The notes under the pieces are model-generated. The model saw only the letters and a program-made list of their open reading frames with translations, searched no databases and was not told where the DNA came from. DNA of 64,000 bases. It comes from Bradyrhizobium sp. ISRA430 (lineage in GTDB: Bacteria; Pseudomonadota; Alphaproteobacteria; Rhizobiales; Xanthobacteraceae). How positions within the stretch are numbered: position 1 is the stretch's first letter; each line of letters starts with the position of its first letter. Location: NCBI RefSeq assembly GCF_029909975.1, contig NZ_CP094516.1, forward strand, positions 3,844,001-3,908,000, read 5' to 3'. Of this stretch, positions 28,126 to 37,414 are shown one piece after another. The translations under genes were made by a program, and so were the position numbers.

Positions 28126-28380
28126 CACCAAGCCGCCACGCATGCCGACGCAGTCCGCGGCGATCACTGGTTCACCGCGCGGCGGATGCCGAGCCAAATC
28201 TGATCCTTCAATGCTGTCAGCGGCGGCGGAGGCATCGTCACCGGCGTTCCTCCCATCCGGCTTCTCGTGGGCGAGCTCATCCTTTTTCCCGTGCGAGATG
28301 TGCCAAAGCTCATCGCTTGGTTCAGCATTCAATTCAACCAGATGCTCAATTCGTCACAAAGATGGGCGTCACCTGCGCTT

Positions 28381-29472
28381 CTATTTTGTGAACCTCGGCC
28401 TCGGGGACGTAGGCGGTGTTGCCGCCGTAGGCTGAAGATTGAACGTCAGCCAGACATTCCAGCCTGCTGGCCGATTTTCATTGGCGAATTCGCCATAGGC
28501 CTTCAGGTTCAGGTATCCCTGCATGTCTCCGACCGGAAAAATATAACCAACCTGCGGTCCGACGCCGGCCACTCGCGAGCGGAAGCAGCCGACGCGATCA
28601 CCGGAGCCGCTGTCGCAGCCAAGCTGCTGATAAAGGTAACCTACGAGGCCGACCTGCCACTGCTTGGTCAGGAATTGCGACGCACCCCAGTCGAGATGCA
28701 TGTCGACGCCGCTTTGATATTGGGTGGAGGGGTTGACGAAGTTGTATGTGAATCCCAGCACCGCCGAAGCTTCATGCCCGGTCTTTGGGTCGAAATAGGT
28801 GTAGCCGCCGCCGGCGTCGATCGCCCAGTGCCCAAGCCCCAAATTCGCAAGGCGGGTCGACTGGTAGGCGCCGACCGGGAGGTCGGCGGTAATGTAGGTC
28901 ATGTAGTTGTTGACACCGGCATTCCAGCGCAGCGCGAACTGCGGGACCAGATCGCCAAATGCAATGAGCGAGCTGTCGATGCTGTCGAAGCGCGAGAAGG
29001 GGATCGTGCCGCCGCCCGGGAGCGTCAAAGCTCCAGTCAGAGATCCCGCCAGCGACGTGGAGTTGGAGCCGTAGGCCGTCAGCAAGCTGGCGGAGGCCTG
29101 ACCACCGAGCACCGGCGTCTCGAAAGTGTAGGTCCCGGCCAGAAGGCCAAGATTCACGTTTGCATTGACGTTCGCGCTCGCGTTGACGCTCAGATTTGCG
29201 GGAATTCGGCCAATCGTGATCTCGCGTGCCCGCGCCACATCGCCGCCGGCAGAAACCGAGGTGTGATAATAGACCGAAGTTACCGACCAGCCCGGCGCCT
29301 GCTGGGGAACAGCCGCGAGGCTGCCAAAAAATCCGGGTATCCAAAAGCTGATGCCGTCTTCATCGGCTCGCGCTGCATCATTGGGGAACGCGAGCAAAGC
29401 GGCAATTGCTGCCGCGCCTAACCGCCAAACGAAACCAGCCGTCGATAGCGATTTCCCGCCCTTTATCTGCAT
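28381..29472 (-). CDS. SphA/MetA-type outer-membrane beta-barrel protein
   Basis: A 363-residue protein from the ATG at 29472; the ORF is open to 29739 but that part overlaps a GCATAGC-box. A signal peptide (FVWRLGAAAIAALLAFPNDAARA) is followed by alternating beta strands with GWSVTSVYYHTSVSAGGDV and a C-terminal barrel. Segments such as WAIDAGGGYTYFDPKTGHEASAVLGFTYNF and QVGLVGYLYQQLG are typical of the phenol-degradation MetA/SphA family of outer-membrane transporters. It probably imports hydrophobic or sulfated aromatic substrates, which would fit the nearby sulfatases (inference). Confidence 0.85.
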   Translation of the reverse strand: MQIKGGKSLSTAGFVWRLGAAAIAALLAFPNDAARADEDGISFWIPGFFGSLAAVPQQAPGWSVTSVYYHTSVSAGGDVARAREITIGRIPANLSVNASANVNANVNLGLLAGTYTFETPVLGGQASASLLTAYGSNSTSLAGSLTGALTLPGGGTIPFSRFDSIDSSLIAFGDLVPQFALRWNAGVNNYMTYITADLPVGAYQSTRLANLGLGHWAIDAGGGYTYFDPKTGHEASAVLGFTYNFVNPSTQYQSGVDMHLDWGASQFLTKQWQVGLVGYLYQQLGCDSGSGDRVGCFRSRVAGVGPQVGYIFPVGDMQGYLNLKAYGEFANENRPAGWNVWLTFNLQPTAATPPTSPRPRFTK

Positions 29473-29564
29473 CTGCCGATCCCCATTCTTCGCCCTCCTG
29501 TCACAACCGAAGAACAATCGGGTCGTGCGAGGAGCCGGAAAATGAGCAGATGCTACTACAGCGC

Positions 29565-29580
29565 GGCTATGCAGAATCGG
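29565..29580 (-). promoter_or_regulatory. GCATAGC-box copy 12
   Basis: Minus strand CCGATTCTGCATAGCC, 92 nt upstream of the SphA-like start at 29472. Confidence 0.55.
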
Positions 29581-29769
29581 CACATTCTCAGCTTGTGCAT
29601 ATTTTGCGGGAGACTGTACCTTCCTTGCCACAATTTCCGGATGTGTAGCTCGACGTTCTTGCCGTTTTTGCATGGCACATCTTGCCGACAGAGACGTTCG
29701 ACCAAAGCGACCAGTTTTGCCGTTTTTGCGAAGGCACACCGAAATCGATTATCTTACGTTTGAGAGGCG

Positions 29770-30048
29770 GGGTCGGCGCCTTTCGACCTGACGACGCGCT
29801 ACACCATCGAGGCCATTGCCGAGCGCGACCGCATCAGGTTTGAGGTCGAAGGCGTGGACTTACTCGACAAACGTCATCCCGCCGTGATCGAGGAGATCAG
29901 CCTGCGCCACTTCGCACCGCTGTTTCGTCGCCAAGGCGGAATCACGTCCGTGACATGGATCGAGGAAGCTCGCGTCGATGCCGCTAGGCGCCTACGTGAG
30001 TTTGGGCATGAAGCAGGCGGCCAGTCATTGCGGATTTGGATTTACTGA
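29770..30048 (+). pseudogene. Orphan protein fragment without start
   Basis: After a TGA at 29761 a frame stays open to 30048, with codons that read like real protein (DLTTRYTIEAIAERDRIRF, then EEISLRHFAPLFRRQGGITS) but no start codon until 29854. I do not recognise the family. It lies between the SphA-like gene and repeat copy A, in sequence with other repeats, and is probably the broken tail of a mobile-element gene. Confidence 0.45.
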
Positions 30049-30226
30049 CGTGCTCGTCGTGCCGGCGTTGACGCCGCTGAGTATCCCAAATGTTTCCGAA
30101 GCGCTTCATTGGCACGAGAGTCCGCTCTCGCGAGGCACGGACTGTCACGTCCCTCTGGCAACACAACGCCAGCGGGCTCCGACCGCTACTCGCAGAAAGT
30201 ACAAAATCGCGGGAAAATCGGAGTCT

Positions 30227-30260
30227 GGCGTGCAAAATCGCAGGATTGGTAGCGGGGGAG
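30227..30260 (+). repeat. 34-bp direct repeat, copy A (cassette boundary)
   Basis: Begins GGCGTGCAAAATCGC and ends GGTAGCGGGGGAG, followed at once by CGCTACC so that GGTAGCG/CGCTACC forms a hairpin. Copy B is at 36768 with 32 of 34 identical bases. Together they bracket the sugar importer and GH28 genes. Confidence 0.75.
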
Positions 30261-30336
30261 CGCTACCGCCTTTCCCCACACTCACCGGAGCTGCGATACC
30301 TCATCCAATCTTTCGCATGACGCAGTCGAACACCCC

Positions 30337-31188
30337 TTAAGCCCGTGGTGAGCGCGGCAGCTCGACTTGAAAACCTTTGACTAGCCAGTCGAACAATAGG
30401 CCATAGACCACGGCAAGCGGGAGGCCGACAATGGCGGTCGCCGCCATCAGTGCCTGCCAGTAATAGATGTCGCCGCGGATCAATTCGGTCGGCACCCCTG
30501 CGCTCACGGTGCGACTCCCGGTCGAACTGACGAACACAGCCGCATAGATGTAGTCGCTCAGCGACAGCGCGAAGGCGAAGACGACGCAAGTCGTGATGCC
30601 CGGGATGGCAAGGGGCAGCGCCACCCGGAAGAAGACGCCGACGCGGCTCCAACCGTCGGTCAAGGCCGCCTCCTCGATCTCGCGCGGGATCGAGCGGAAG
30701 AAGCTGAGCAGAAGCCAGGTGCAGAACGGAACCGTAATCGTCGGATAGACAAGGATCAACGACCACACTGTATTGGCGAGGTCGAGCAGGGTCACGACCT
30801 CGTACAGCGGGATGAAAAGCAGCGTGGGAGGAATGAGATAGACGAGGAAGATTGCGATGCTCGAATGCTCACCCCAATGCCCCATCAGCCGCGCCAGACT
30901 GTAGGCCGCAGGCACCGCGAGCACCAGCGTGATGGCGACGACGATGACGCCGATGAACAACGAATTCCAGAGAAAGACCGGATAATTCGTCTCTGTGAAC
31001 AGGAAGCCGATGTGGCTCAGCGTTGGGGGAAGATTGAACAGAAACGGATTGTTGGCCGGATCGTACAGATCGGCATTGCGCTTGAAGGCCGTGATCAGCA
31101 TCCACGCCGCCGGGAAGATTGCGAAGGCGCAGAACAACAGCAGCGCAGCGTAGAAGCCGACCGTGCGAAGCGTTTGTCCCGTGCGCAT
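30337..31188 (-). CDS. Sugar ABC transporter permease (MalG-type)
   Basis: A 283-residue protein with six membrane segments (for example FYAALLLFCAFAIFPAAWML and SLFIGVIVVAITLVLAVPAAYSLA). The EAA loop reads EIEEAALTDGWSRVGVFFRVALPLAIPGI near residue 190, which docks the ATPase. MalG-like family-1 sugar importers have this layout. It is the last gene of a minus-strand operon: binding protein, ATPase, MalF-type permease, this gene. Repeat copy A lies about 76 bp beyond its stop. Confidence 0.9.
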   Translation of the reverse strand: MRTGQTLRTVGFYAALLLFCAFAIFPAAWMLITAFKRNADLYDPANNPFLFNLPPTLSHIGFLFTETNYPVFLWNSLFIGVIVVAITLVLAVPAAYSLARLMGHWGEHSSIAIFLVYLIPPTLLFIPLYEVVTLLDLANTVWSLILVYPTITVPFCTWLLLSFFRSIPREIEEAALTDGWSRVGVFFRVALPLAIPGITTCVVFAFALSLSDYIYAAVFVSSTGSRTVSAGVPTELIRGDIYYWQALMAATAIVGLPLAVVYGLLFDWLVKGFQVELPRSPRA

Positions 31189-31194
31189 TGGTTG

Positions 31195-32193
31195 CTACTC
31201 CTGCCCGCGATAGGCCATGCGCAAGGCGAGGATGGAGACGGCGAGCAGCACTGGAAACAGAAACAGCGCGATTGCCGCGCCCTGGCTCAGCGCCCCACCC
31301 TGGATGCCTTTGAGATAGGCCCAATATGGGAGAATTTCGGTCGTATAGCCGGGTCCGCCCCTGGTGGTTAGCGCCACCACAGTCATGTCACCGAAGATCA
31401 CGAGAACTGTGAACAGGATGGCGACGATGAGCAGGATCGCCAGCGCCGGCAGGGTGATCTGAAACAAGACGCGGAAATAGCCGGCGCCGTCCAGTTCGGC
31501 CTGTTCGAACAGTTCGCCCGGAATGGCCGTGCGGCCTGCCATCACGATAATCGTGGACAGCGGCAGCGTGCGCCAGACATTGATGGTCACGACCGCACCA
31601 ATACCAAGCCATTCGCGCCCAAGATAGAAGAGATTGTTGGCCGGACCGAGCATGGTGCCGGGGCCGAGCAGGCCGACCGCGCGAATGATCCAGTCGATCG
31701 GGCTGAACTCCGAATCGAGCAGCCAGAGCCAGCCGACGGCGGCGAGCGCCACCGGCATTGCCCAGGGCAGGATGAGCAGGATTTGCGCAAGTCGCTTGCC
31801 GGGAAAGTCGCGGGCGAGCAACTCCACCTGGAGGATCGTCAGGATCGTGAGAAGCACCAGCGTCGCCACGGTGATGATGATGCTGTTACGCAAAGCGAAC
31901 ATGAACGCGGCGTCGTAGACCACGCTGATGAAATTATCGAGGCCCACAAACTGTTGAATCGTGGGATTGCCGACAGTCGCCTCACTGAGGCTTAGCGCAA
32001 TGGCAAGGAAAAACGGCACCGCGACAAGTGCAATCACATAGATAACGGCTGGCGCCAGCATGATGGCACCGACAACGCCATCGCGATCGGCTATTCCGAT
32101 GCGCGCCTCCCGTTGCGGCGGCTTCCCGTATCCTTCTCTCCGCCCGCCGAAGCCTTCTTCGTTTCTCACGACAACTCCTCGCCGCCAGGCCAT
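31195..32193 (-). CDS. Sugar ABC transporter permease (MalF-type)
   Basis: A 332-residue protein with about six membrane helices (MLAPAVIYVIALVAVPFFLAIAL, NSIIITVATLVLLTILTILQV, ILLILPWAMPVALAAVGWLW). The EAA-type loop is ELFEQAELDGAGYFRVLFQITLPAL. It partners the MalG-type protein 6 bp downstream. The N-terminal 30 residues are polar and basic; a later start is possible, but no better RBS was seen. Confidence 0.9.
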   Translation of the reverse strand: MAWRRGVVVRNEEGFGGRREGYGKPPQREARIGIADRDGVVGAIMLAPAVIYVIALVAVPFFLAIALSLSEATVGNPTIQQFVGLDNFISVVYDAAFMFALRNSIIITVATLVLLTILTILQVELLARDFPGKRLAQILLILPWAMPVALAAVGWLWLLDSEFSPIDWIIRAVGLLGPGTMLGPANNLFYLGREWLGIGAVVTINVWRTLPLSTIIVMAGRTAIPGELFEQAELDGAGYFRVLFQITLPALAILLIVAILFTVLVIFGDMTVVALTTRGGPGYTTEILPYWAYLKGIQGGALSQGAAIALFLFPVLLAVSILALRMAYRGQE

Positions 32194-32239
32194 TCGGCAC
32201 GTCGCGACGCAGTGTCTTTCCGCGTCGCAGGACCGCGCT

Positions 32240-33271
32240 TCAAATTGGCGCGGCAGCCGTGCGCATACCGGTTTGAATGTCGAAAAACCGTAGCAGTGAA
32301 CGCGGCACCACGAATTCCTGCACCTCGCCGACCTTCACTTTGCCGATCGCTTCCTGCCGTAGCTTGCACAGCACCTTGGCGTTCCTGAATTCGCCATCCG
32401 CGTTGCCGTAGGCGAGCCATTCGGAGCCGAGAAACTCGATCCGCGTGACGCGCACCTGGAACGTCGCCACGTCGTCGGATTTCGCCACAGCCGCTCGCGG
32501 CGCGAGGTGCTCCGGGCGAAAGCCGACGATTGTGGCGCCGTGCTCCAGCAGGTTCATCGGCGGCGTGCCGATGAACCCGGCGACGAACGTGTTTGCCGGC
32601 TCCGCGTAGAGCTCGTGAGGCGAGCCGATCTGGCGCAGCACGCCGGCCTGCATCACCGCGACACGATCGCCAAGGCCGATCGCCTCGACCTGATCGTGAG
32701 TGACGTAGACGGTGGTGATGCCGGTACGGTCGTGCAGCTGGCGGAGTTCGGAACGCGCTACCGCCCGCACCTGCGCGTCGAGCGAGCTGAGCGGCTCGTC
32801 GAAGATAAAGAGAGACGGTTTGCGCACGATCGCGCGGGCCAGCGCCACCTTCTGTTTCTCGCCGCCCGAAAGTCGTGCCGGGCGGCGGTGCAGGAGGCCT
32901 TCGATGCCAAGTATTCCGGCTGCCCAGCGGATCAGACGCTCTTGCTCCGCCTTCACCGCGCCGCGCGCCTTGAGGGGAAACGCGATGTTGTCGGCCACTG
33001 ACATGTGCGGATAGAGCGCATAGCTTTGAAAGACCATTGCTATGTTCCGCGCCCGCGGGGGCAGCGGAGTAATGAGCCGGCCGTTGAGAAAGACGTCGCC
33101 GGCGGTCGGCTTCTCGAGGCCGGCGATCGATCGCATCAGCGTCGTCTTGCCGCAGCCGGAGGGACCGACGATGGTGAGAAACTCTCCCTCCCGCGTCGTC
33201 AGGTCGATACCCTTGAGGGCCTTGAAATCACCGAAGTGTTTCGCCAGCTCTCTGACTTCCAACACGGCCAC
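32240..33271 (-). CDS. Sugar ABC transporter ATPase (MalK/UgpC-type)
   Basis: A 343-residue protein. I choose the GTG at 33271, just after the binding-protein stop with GCGAGGA upstream, because the ORF extension to 33337 overlaps that gene. Walker A is GPSGCGKTT, signature LSGGEKQKVALARA, Walker B LFIFDEP, then the TVYVTHDQVEAIGLGDRVAVM switch. A C-terminal TOBE-type regulatory domain (FRPEHLAPRAAVA, ATFQVRVTRIEFLGSEWLAYG) is present. It powers the adjacent permeases. Confidence 0.92.
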   Translation of the reverse strand: MAVLEVRELAKHFGDFKALKGIDLTTREGEFLTIVGPSGCGKTTLMRSIAGLEKPTAGDVFLNGRLITPLPPRARNIAMVFQSYALYPHMSVADNIAFPLKARGAVKAEQERLIRWAAGILGIEGLLHRRPARLSGGEKQKVALARAIVRKPSLFIFDEPLSSLDAQVRAVARSELRQLHDRTGITTVYVTHDQVEAIGLGDRVAVMQAGVLRQIGSPHELYAEPANTFVAGFIGTPPMNLLEHGATIVGFRPEHLAPRAAVAKSDDVATFQVRVTRIEFLGSEWLAYGNADGEFRNAKVLCKLRQEAIGKVKVGEVQEFVVPRSLLRFFDIQTGMRTAAAPI

Positions 33272-33285
33272 GGCGCTGATCCTCG

Positions 33286-34758
33286 CTAGTCCTTGCTGGC
33301 TTCCCGACCGCACCCGACGTAGCCAAGCCGTTTCCATTTCTCGACGATCTTCTGCATCTGGGCAGCGGTATCCTTGACGGCCTGCTCTGGTGTTTTCTCG
33401 CCGCGCGCCGCCTGCGCCATCATCGTTGACAGCAGGAACGTGTTGTAGACCTCACTCGTGGCTGGATTGGCGTAGCCGGGATAGCCGAGCCATGCGGTCC
33501 AGGCGAGCGCTCCCCTGAGCACCGAAAGCTTGTCGGGCGGGTCCGAGCCCCACGGATCGTGATCGATCCAGCCGCCCTTCTGTTCGAGCTGCGGTACCGT
33601 CGGCGGATAGGCAGGGAAGTCATAGAGTTTGCTGTAGTACGTATCGCTGCTGTAATTGGCAGCGAGGTCGAGCATGAACTTCTTCGCCGCCAGAATCTGG
33701 TTCTTGTCAGTCACGTATTTCGGAAGAACGTAGATGAACCAGACATGCGCGGTCTGGCGCACGTCGCCGTTCGGCCCCTTCAGCCCCGGCCTGAAGCCGG
33801 TGTCGGTCGCATTCTTCGGGTTGGATTCCTGAGCCGTCCGATAGAAGGAGATCGAGTTCTGGATGTAGGAGGCTCGCCCGGACACGAACGCCTGATTGTT
33901 CGAAGCCGCATTCCAGGAGAACACCTCCGGAGTTTCGGCAGCGTGGAAGAGCTTGGCCTGATACTTCACCGCGTCGAGTACCTGCGGCGAATCGAGCGTT
34001 ACGTTGCCGCAGGCGTCCTGCACGGTGCCGCCGAACGACCAGATCAGCGAACGCGCATAGAACTCCGAGTCGATCTCGGGCGACATGCCGACGCCGACCG
34101 GAATTCCCGTTTTCTGATAGATCTTCTGGCCGCCCTTGAAGAGATCGTCATAGGTGGCCGGTCCTTGTGGATAGCCGGCATCCTTCCACAGCGAGATGCG
34201 ATAATCGCCGGGATCGACGACCCAGCCCACGCAATAGGCGTACCACTGCTGTTTGACCGGGAGATAAGCCTGATGGGTGCACGGCGCGACGCCCGCGCCA
34301 TAGGCCGCCTTGGCCGCGTCATTGACGTCGTCCAAGGGCTGCAGACCCTGGATGAATGCGGCTGGCGTCGCGTTCATCTGCATCAGCGCCGGCCCCTTGT
34401 TGGCGGCAATGGCGGCCGCAAGCGTCGAGTTCAGGTCGGCATAACTGATGTGCTGCACGGAGACGTTGACGTTGTGTGCGGCTCCCCATTGTTGAGCATA
34501 GGCATCGAACCACTTGTCGTAGCGCGGAACGAAATGGCTCCATTGCGTGATCGATAGCGTCGTGCCGGCCGGGAATTTCTCGGGAAAGGTCAGCGCCCCG
34601 TATTTTACCGGGAAGTGTATCGCCGACGGCTTGACGCCAGAAGTTGGTTCATCCGGCGTTTCCGCCGCGGACAGATTTGCACTCGCTCCGAGCACACAGA
34701 GCGCAGCAGCGGCGACCGACACCGCTAGGAGCGCTGGGCTATTCCACCGCTTGGCCAT
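33286..34758 (-). CDS. Periplasmic sugar-binding protein of the ABC importer
   Basis: A 490-residue protein from the ATG at 34758 (GGGAGAGA upstream). The signal peptide (ALLAVSVAAAALCVLGASANLSAA) precedes a family-1 binding fold: TLSITQWSHFVPRYDKWFDA, then ADLNSTLAAAIAANKGPALM, and SFYRTAQESN. It is somewhat longer than typical MalE-like proteins (about 400-430). Binding a pectin-derived or plant sugar is suggested by the divergent GH28 gene. It is the first gene of its operon. Confidence 0.9.
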   Translation of the reverse strand: MAKRWNSPALLAVSVAAAALCVLGASANLSAAETPDEPTSGVKPSAIHFPVKYGALTFPEKFPAGTTLSITQWSHFVPRYDKWFDAYAQQWGAAHNVNVSVQHISYADLNSTLAAAIAANKGPALMQMNATPAAFIQGLQPLDDVNDAAKAAYGAGVAPCTHQAYLPVKQQWYAYCVGWVVDPGDYRISLWKDAGYPQGPATYDDLFKGGQKIYQKTGIPVGVGMSPEIDSEFYARSLIWSFGGTVQDACGNVTLDSPQVLDAVKYQAKLFHAAETPEVFSWNAASNNQAFVSGRASYIQNSISFYRTAQESNPKNATDTGFRPGLKGPNGDVRQTAHVWFIYVLPKYVTDKNQILAAKKFMLDLAANYSSDTYYSKLYDFPAYPPTVPQLEQKGGWIDHDPWGSDPPDKLSVLRGALAWTAWLGYPGYANPATSEVYNTFLLSTMMAQAARGEKTPEQAVKDTAAQMQKIVEKWKRLGYVGCGREASKD

Positions 34759-35090
34759 GGTTTCTCTCCCTTTGTCCGAAAAATTTTGGACGGGGATCGA
34801 ACTCGCAGCCCCATTTGTACACGTTTTGTTCGATCGCTTTCCGCTCATAAAGCCCGTTGGACCATCAATTAACGGGGTTCGGCGGCAGGAGTTTCTGCGA
34901 CGAAGGGCTAAGCCGCTGCATCTGGCGCGCAAACGCCGTACCGTACCTTGCGATCGCCACGGTAACGGGCACCCGCAGCTTTTGAGGCTCGTCGCATGAT
35001 TCCCCGCCCGGGTGGTCCTACCGCTTGCGCCATTCCATGGTCCGCACGAAATGGTGAGCCTCCGCCATCCCCCTCTCGGCCAGGCGTGAC
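34759..35090. other. Divergent promoter region between sugar operon and GH28 gene
   Basis: 332 bp without a gene. It must contain both outward promoters of the catabolic cassette. No recognisable operator was found by eye and no GCATAGC-box is present. Confidence 0.5.
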
Positions 35091-36701
35091 ATGGACCGCT
35101 TCCGCAGAGAATTTCTCACGCTAGCCAGCAAAGCCGCCGCGTCGATCGGGTGCGCGATGATCTCGCCCGATACAAGCGCGGCCGCCGCTCCGACTTCCGG
35201 TGCCAGCACAGTCTTCGACGCGCGCAGCTTCGGGGCGATTGGGGACGGCAAAGCCATCGATTCGCCGGCAATCAATCGGGCGATCGAGGCAGCGGGCAGC
35301 ATGGGCGGCACGGTATATTTTCCCGCGGGTCGCTATGCGTGCTACTCGCTTCGCCTGAAAAGCGCAGTTGCGCTTTACCTTGATGAGGGCTGCGTGATCA
35401 TAGCCGCCGACACCCCGCGTGAGGGGACAGCGTCAGGCTACGATCCAGCAGAATCGAACGGACCCTGGGAGGCGTTCCAGGACTTCGGCCATAATCACTG
35501 GCACAATAGCCTGATCTGGGGCGAGAGCATCCATGACGTCGCAATCTTCGGACCGGGCTTGATCTGGGGACGGGGGCTTGCCCGCGGACACGACGACCCC
35601 GACCTGCCGCTCGCCGAGGCACCAGGCGTGGGAAACAAGGCGATCGCCCTAAAGAATTGCCACAATGTCACTCTTCGCGACCTGTCGATGCTCGCCTGCG
35701 GACACTTCGCCGTTCTGGCGACGGGTGTCGACAACCTGACGATCGACAATCTGAAGATCGATACCAATCGCGACGGAATCAACATCGATTGCTGCCGCAA
35801 CGTTCGCATCTCGAACTGCAGCATCAACTCGCCCTGGGACGACGCGATCTGCCCGAAAAGCTCGTTTGCTCTCGGCTATGCGCGCCCGACCGAGAACGTC
35901 ACGATCGCCAATTGCTACGTTACGGGCGGCTTCCAGGTAGGCTCGCTCATTGACGGCAGCTTCAAGCCTTTTCCCGGCACTTACGAGGACCACGGCTGGC
36001 AGCGCACCGGTCGCATCAAGTGCGGCACTGAATCGAACGGCGGATTCCGGAACATCGCCATTTCAAGCTGCGTCTTTGAAAGCTGTCGCGGCCTTGCGCT
36101 CGAGACAGTCGATGGCGGAATTATGGAGGACATCACCGTGACAGGGGTCACCATGCGCGACATCCGCAACGCGCCGCTATTCCTGCGTCTCGGATCACGC
36201 CTGCGCGGCCCCGCCGGCATTACGGTGGGCGCACTCAAGCGCGTTCTGATCAGCAATGTCACCTGCAACGCGCCACTGAACGATATGCCATCGATCATTA
36301 GCGGTGTTCCAGGACATGCGGTCGAGGACGTCAAGATCAGCGACTGTTACTTTCTGCACAAGGGTGGCGGTACTGCTGAGATGGCGGAGCTTCAACCGGT
36401 CGAGCGGCCGAACGACTATCCTGAGCCTGCTCTGTTTGGCCCTTTGCCGGCGCAGCATTTCTACATACGTCACGCTCGCAATCTCGAATTCAACAATGTG
36501 GAGCTTCGAGCTGTCACCGCCGACGCGCGCCCGTCGCTTTGGCTCGGCGACTTGAACAGCGCCGATCTCACGCACGTCAAGTTTCCCAGTTCGATCGGTC
36601 CGACCGTGTCGTTCAATGACGTTTCCGATTTCCGCGCCTTCGCCAACCGCGGACTGAAGGACGTGTCGATCGAGGGTCGGATCTCACATATGCAGCTGTG
36701 A
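35091..36701 (+). CDS. GH28-like right-handed beta-helix glycosidase
   Basis: A 536-residue protein with a Tat-like N-terminus (DRFRREFLTLASKAAASIG). The start of the helix is FDARSFGAIGDGKAIDSPAINRAI, the pectin-lyase-fold signature. GH28 catalytic blocks are visible: NRDGINIDCC near residue 226, SPWDDAICP with the Asp pair near 250, and GRIKCG near 307. Polygalacturonases split homogalacturonan and related polyuronides. The export signal plus the divergent sugar importer suggest a plant-polymer utilisation unit. Substrate is not proven: in some members related blocks mark rhamno- or xylogalacturonan hydrolases. Confidence 0.85.
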   Translation: MDRFRREFLTLASKAAASIGCAMISPDTSAAAAPTSGASTVFDARSFGAIGDGKAIDSPAINRAIEAAGSMGGTVYFPAGRYACYSLRLKSAVALYLDEGCVIIAADTPREGTASGYDPAESNGPWEAFQDFGHNHWHNSLIWGESIHDVAIFGPGLIWGRGLARGHDDPDLPLAEAPGVGNKAIALKNCHNVTLRDLSMLACGHFAVLATGVDNLTIDNLKIDTNRDGINIDCCRNVRISNCSINSPWDDAICPKSSFALGYARPTENVTIANCYVTGGFQVGSLIDGSFKPFPGTYEDHGWQRTGRIKCGTESNGGFRNIAISSCVFESCRGLALETVDGGIMEDITVTGVTMRDIRNAPLFLRLGSRLRGPAGITVGALKRVLISNVTCNAPLNDMPSIISGVPGHAVEDVKISDCYFLHKGGGTAEMAELQPVERPNDYPEPALFGPLPAQHFYIRHARNLEFNNVELRAVTADARPSLWLGDLNSADLTHVKFPSSIGPTVSFNDVSDFRAFANRGLKDVSIEGRISHMQL

Positions 36702-36711
36702 ACAGAGGGCT

Positions 36712-36727
36712 CACGGCTTCGGCCGTG
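36712..36727 (+). terminator. UUCG-loop hairpin after GH28
   Basis: CACGGC and GCCGTG around a TTCG tetraloop, 10 nt after the stop. A short stable stem without a T-tract. Confidence 0.5.
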
Positions 36728-36767
36728 GTGCACGACACATCGAACAAAGCGTGAGAAATCGCAGGTT

Positions 36768-36801
36768 GGCGTGCAAAATCGCACGTTTGGTAGCGGGGGA
36801 G
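36768..36801 (+). repeat. 34-bp direct repeat, copy B (cassette boundary)
   Basis: Same start (GGCGTGCAAAATCGC) and end (GGTAGCGGGGGAG) as copy A, with two differences; also followed by CGCTACC (11-nt loop). Its left part contains an internal near-repeat (AAATCGCAGGTTGG / AAATCGCACGTTTGG). A DUF6538 integrase remnant begins 138 bp further on. Confidence 0.75.
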
Positions 36802-36938
36802 GGACGCGCTACCAGGCCCAGATTCGAAGCGAAATCCTGATATTTTCCAGCACGTTGGCCGGAATGTGGTAGCGGATTTGATGGTGTTACATCCCACCCG
36901 GATGTCTCACCCGCCCGCGCCCCGGAAAGGCTGCCAAC

Positions 36939-37247
36939 GTGGCTCGTCCCTCCTACCTCGCCCGGCGCGGCGACGGTCGTTATTTCCTGCAGATTCGGTT
37001 GGGGAAGACGATCTCGATCGAGCTAACGACGTCGCTGGTGGCGAGCGGTGAATTTGTAGGTATCCTCCCGATATCGGTCGCGCGGCGGAAAGCCAGTCAG
37101 GCCGCACTGCGCGTCCTGCCGATCAGATCGGTAGGGCCGCGGGTTTCCGCCGAAGTCGTTTTTGTCAAGAACCGGACGCTCAATCCGCCTGTGGTGTCGT
37201 TCATCGATTGCGTGCGGAATGTCGTCAAGGCTTCCCGCCTTGAGTGA
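36939..37247 (+). pseudogene. Truncated DUF6538 tyrosine integrase, N-terminal remnant
   Basis: A GTG-started frame begins MARPSYLARRGDGRYFLQIRLG, the DUF6538 start of a family of site-specific tyrosine recombinases. The following about 70 residues lose similarity, and no catalytic R-H-R-Y region follows before the next gene. It is the stump of an integrase beside repeat B, consistent with past integration of the cassette. Confidence 0.6.
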
Positions 37248-37414
37248 CGACGCCGTTCAAGTTCGGCCGGATCGGCACCTTCCGCTGATGATGCTGTGGA
37301 CGGCTCCTCCGCCGACGCGAGAGCGCCAAGGAGGGGCGCCGTTTGAGGCTCCCACGATTCGGAGGAGCAGCCTATGCAGTCAATTTCGGACGAGGGGCAG
37401 CGCAAGGCGCAATC

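Noticed and set aside
28036..28357. Minus-strand frame between the secreted protein at 27748 and the SphA gene
   Set aside because: It is open and looks partly protein-like, but overlaps the plus-strand gene end, lacks an ATG and RBS, and I recognise nothing in it.
28267..29421. 384-codon plus-strand ORF
   Set aside because: Antisense to the SphA-like barrel gene; no recognisable protein features.
33559..34557. 332-codon plus-strand ORF
   Set aside because: Antisense to the sugar-binding protein; residues are typical of a GC-rich shadow frame.
36768..36801. A tRNA gene at the cassette boundary
   Set aside because: The end of the repeat resembles the complement of a tRNA 3' end, but no full cloverleaf can be folded here.
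37373..37390. A further GCATAGC-box (CTATGCAGTCAATTTCGG)
   Set aside because: The spacing between the two halves is 3-4 bases longer than in all other copies and it lies downstream of the ABC ATPase gene.
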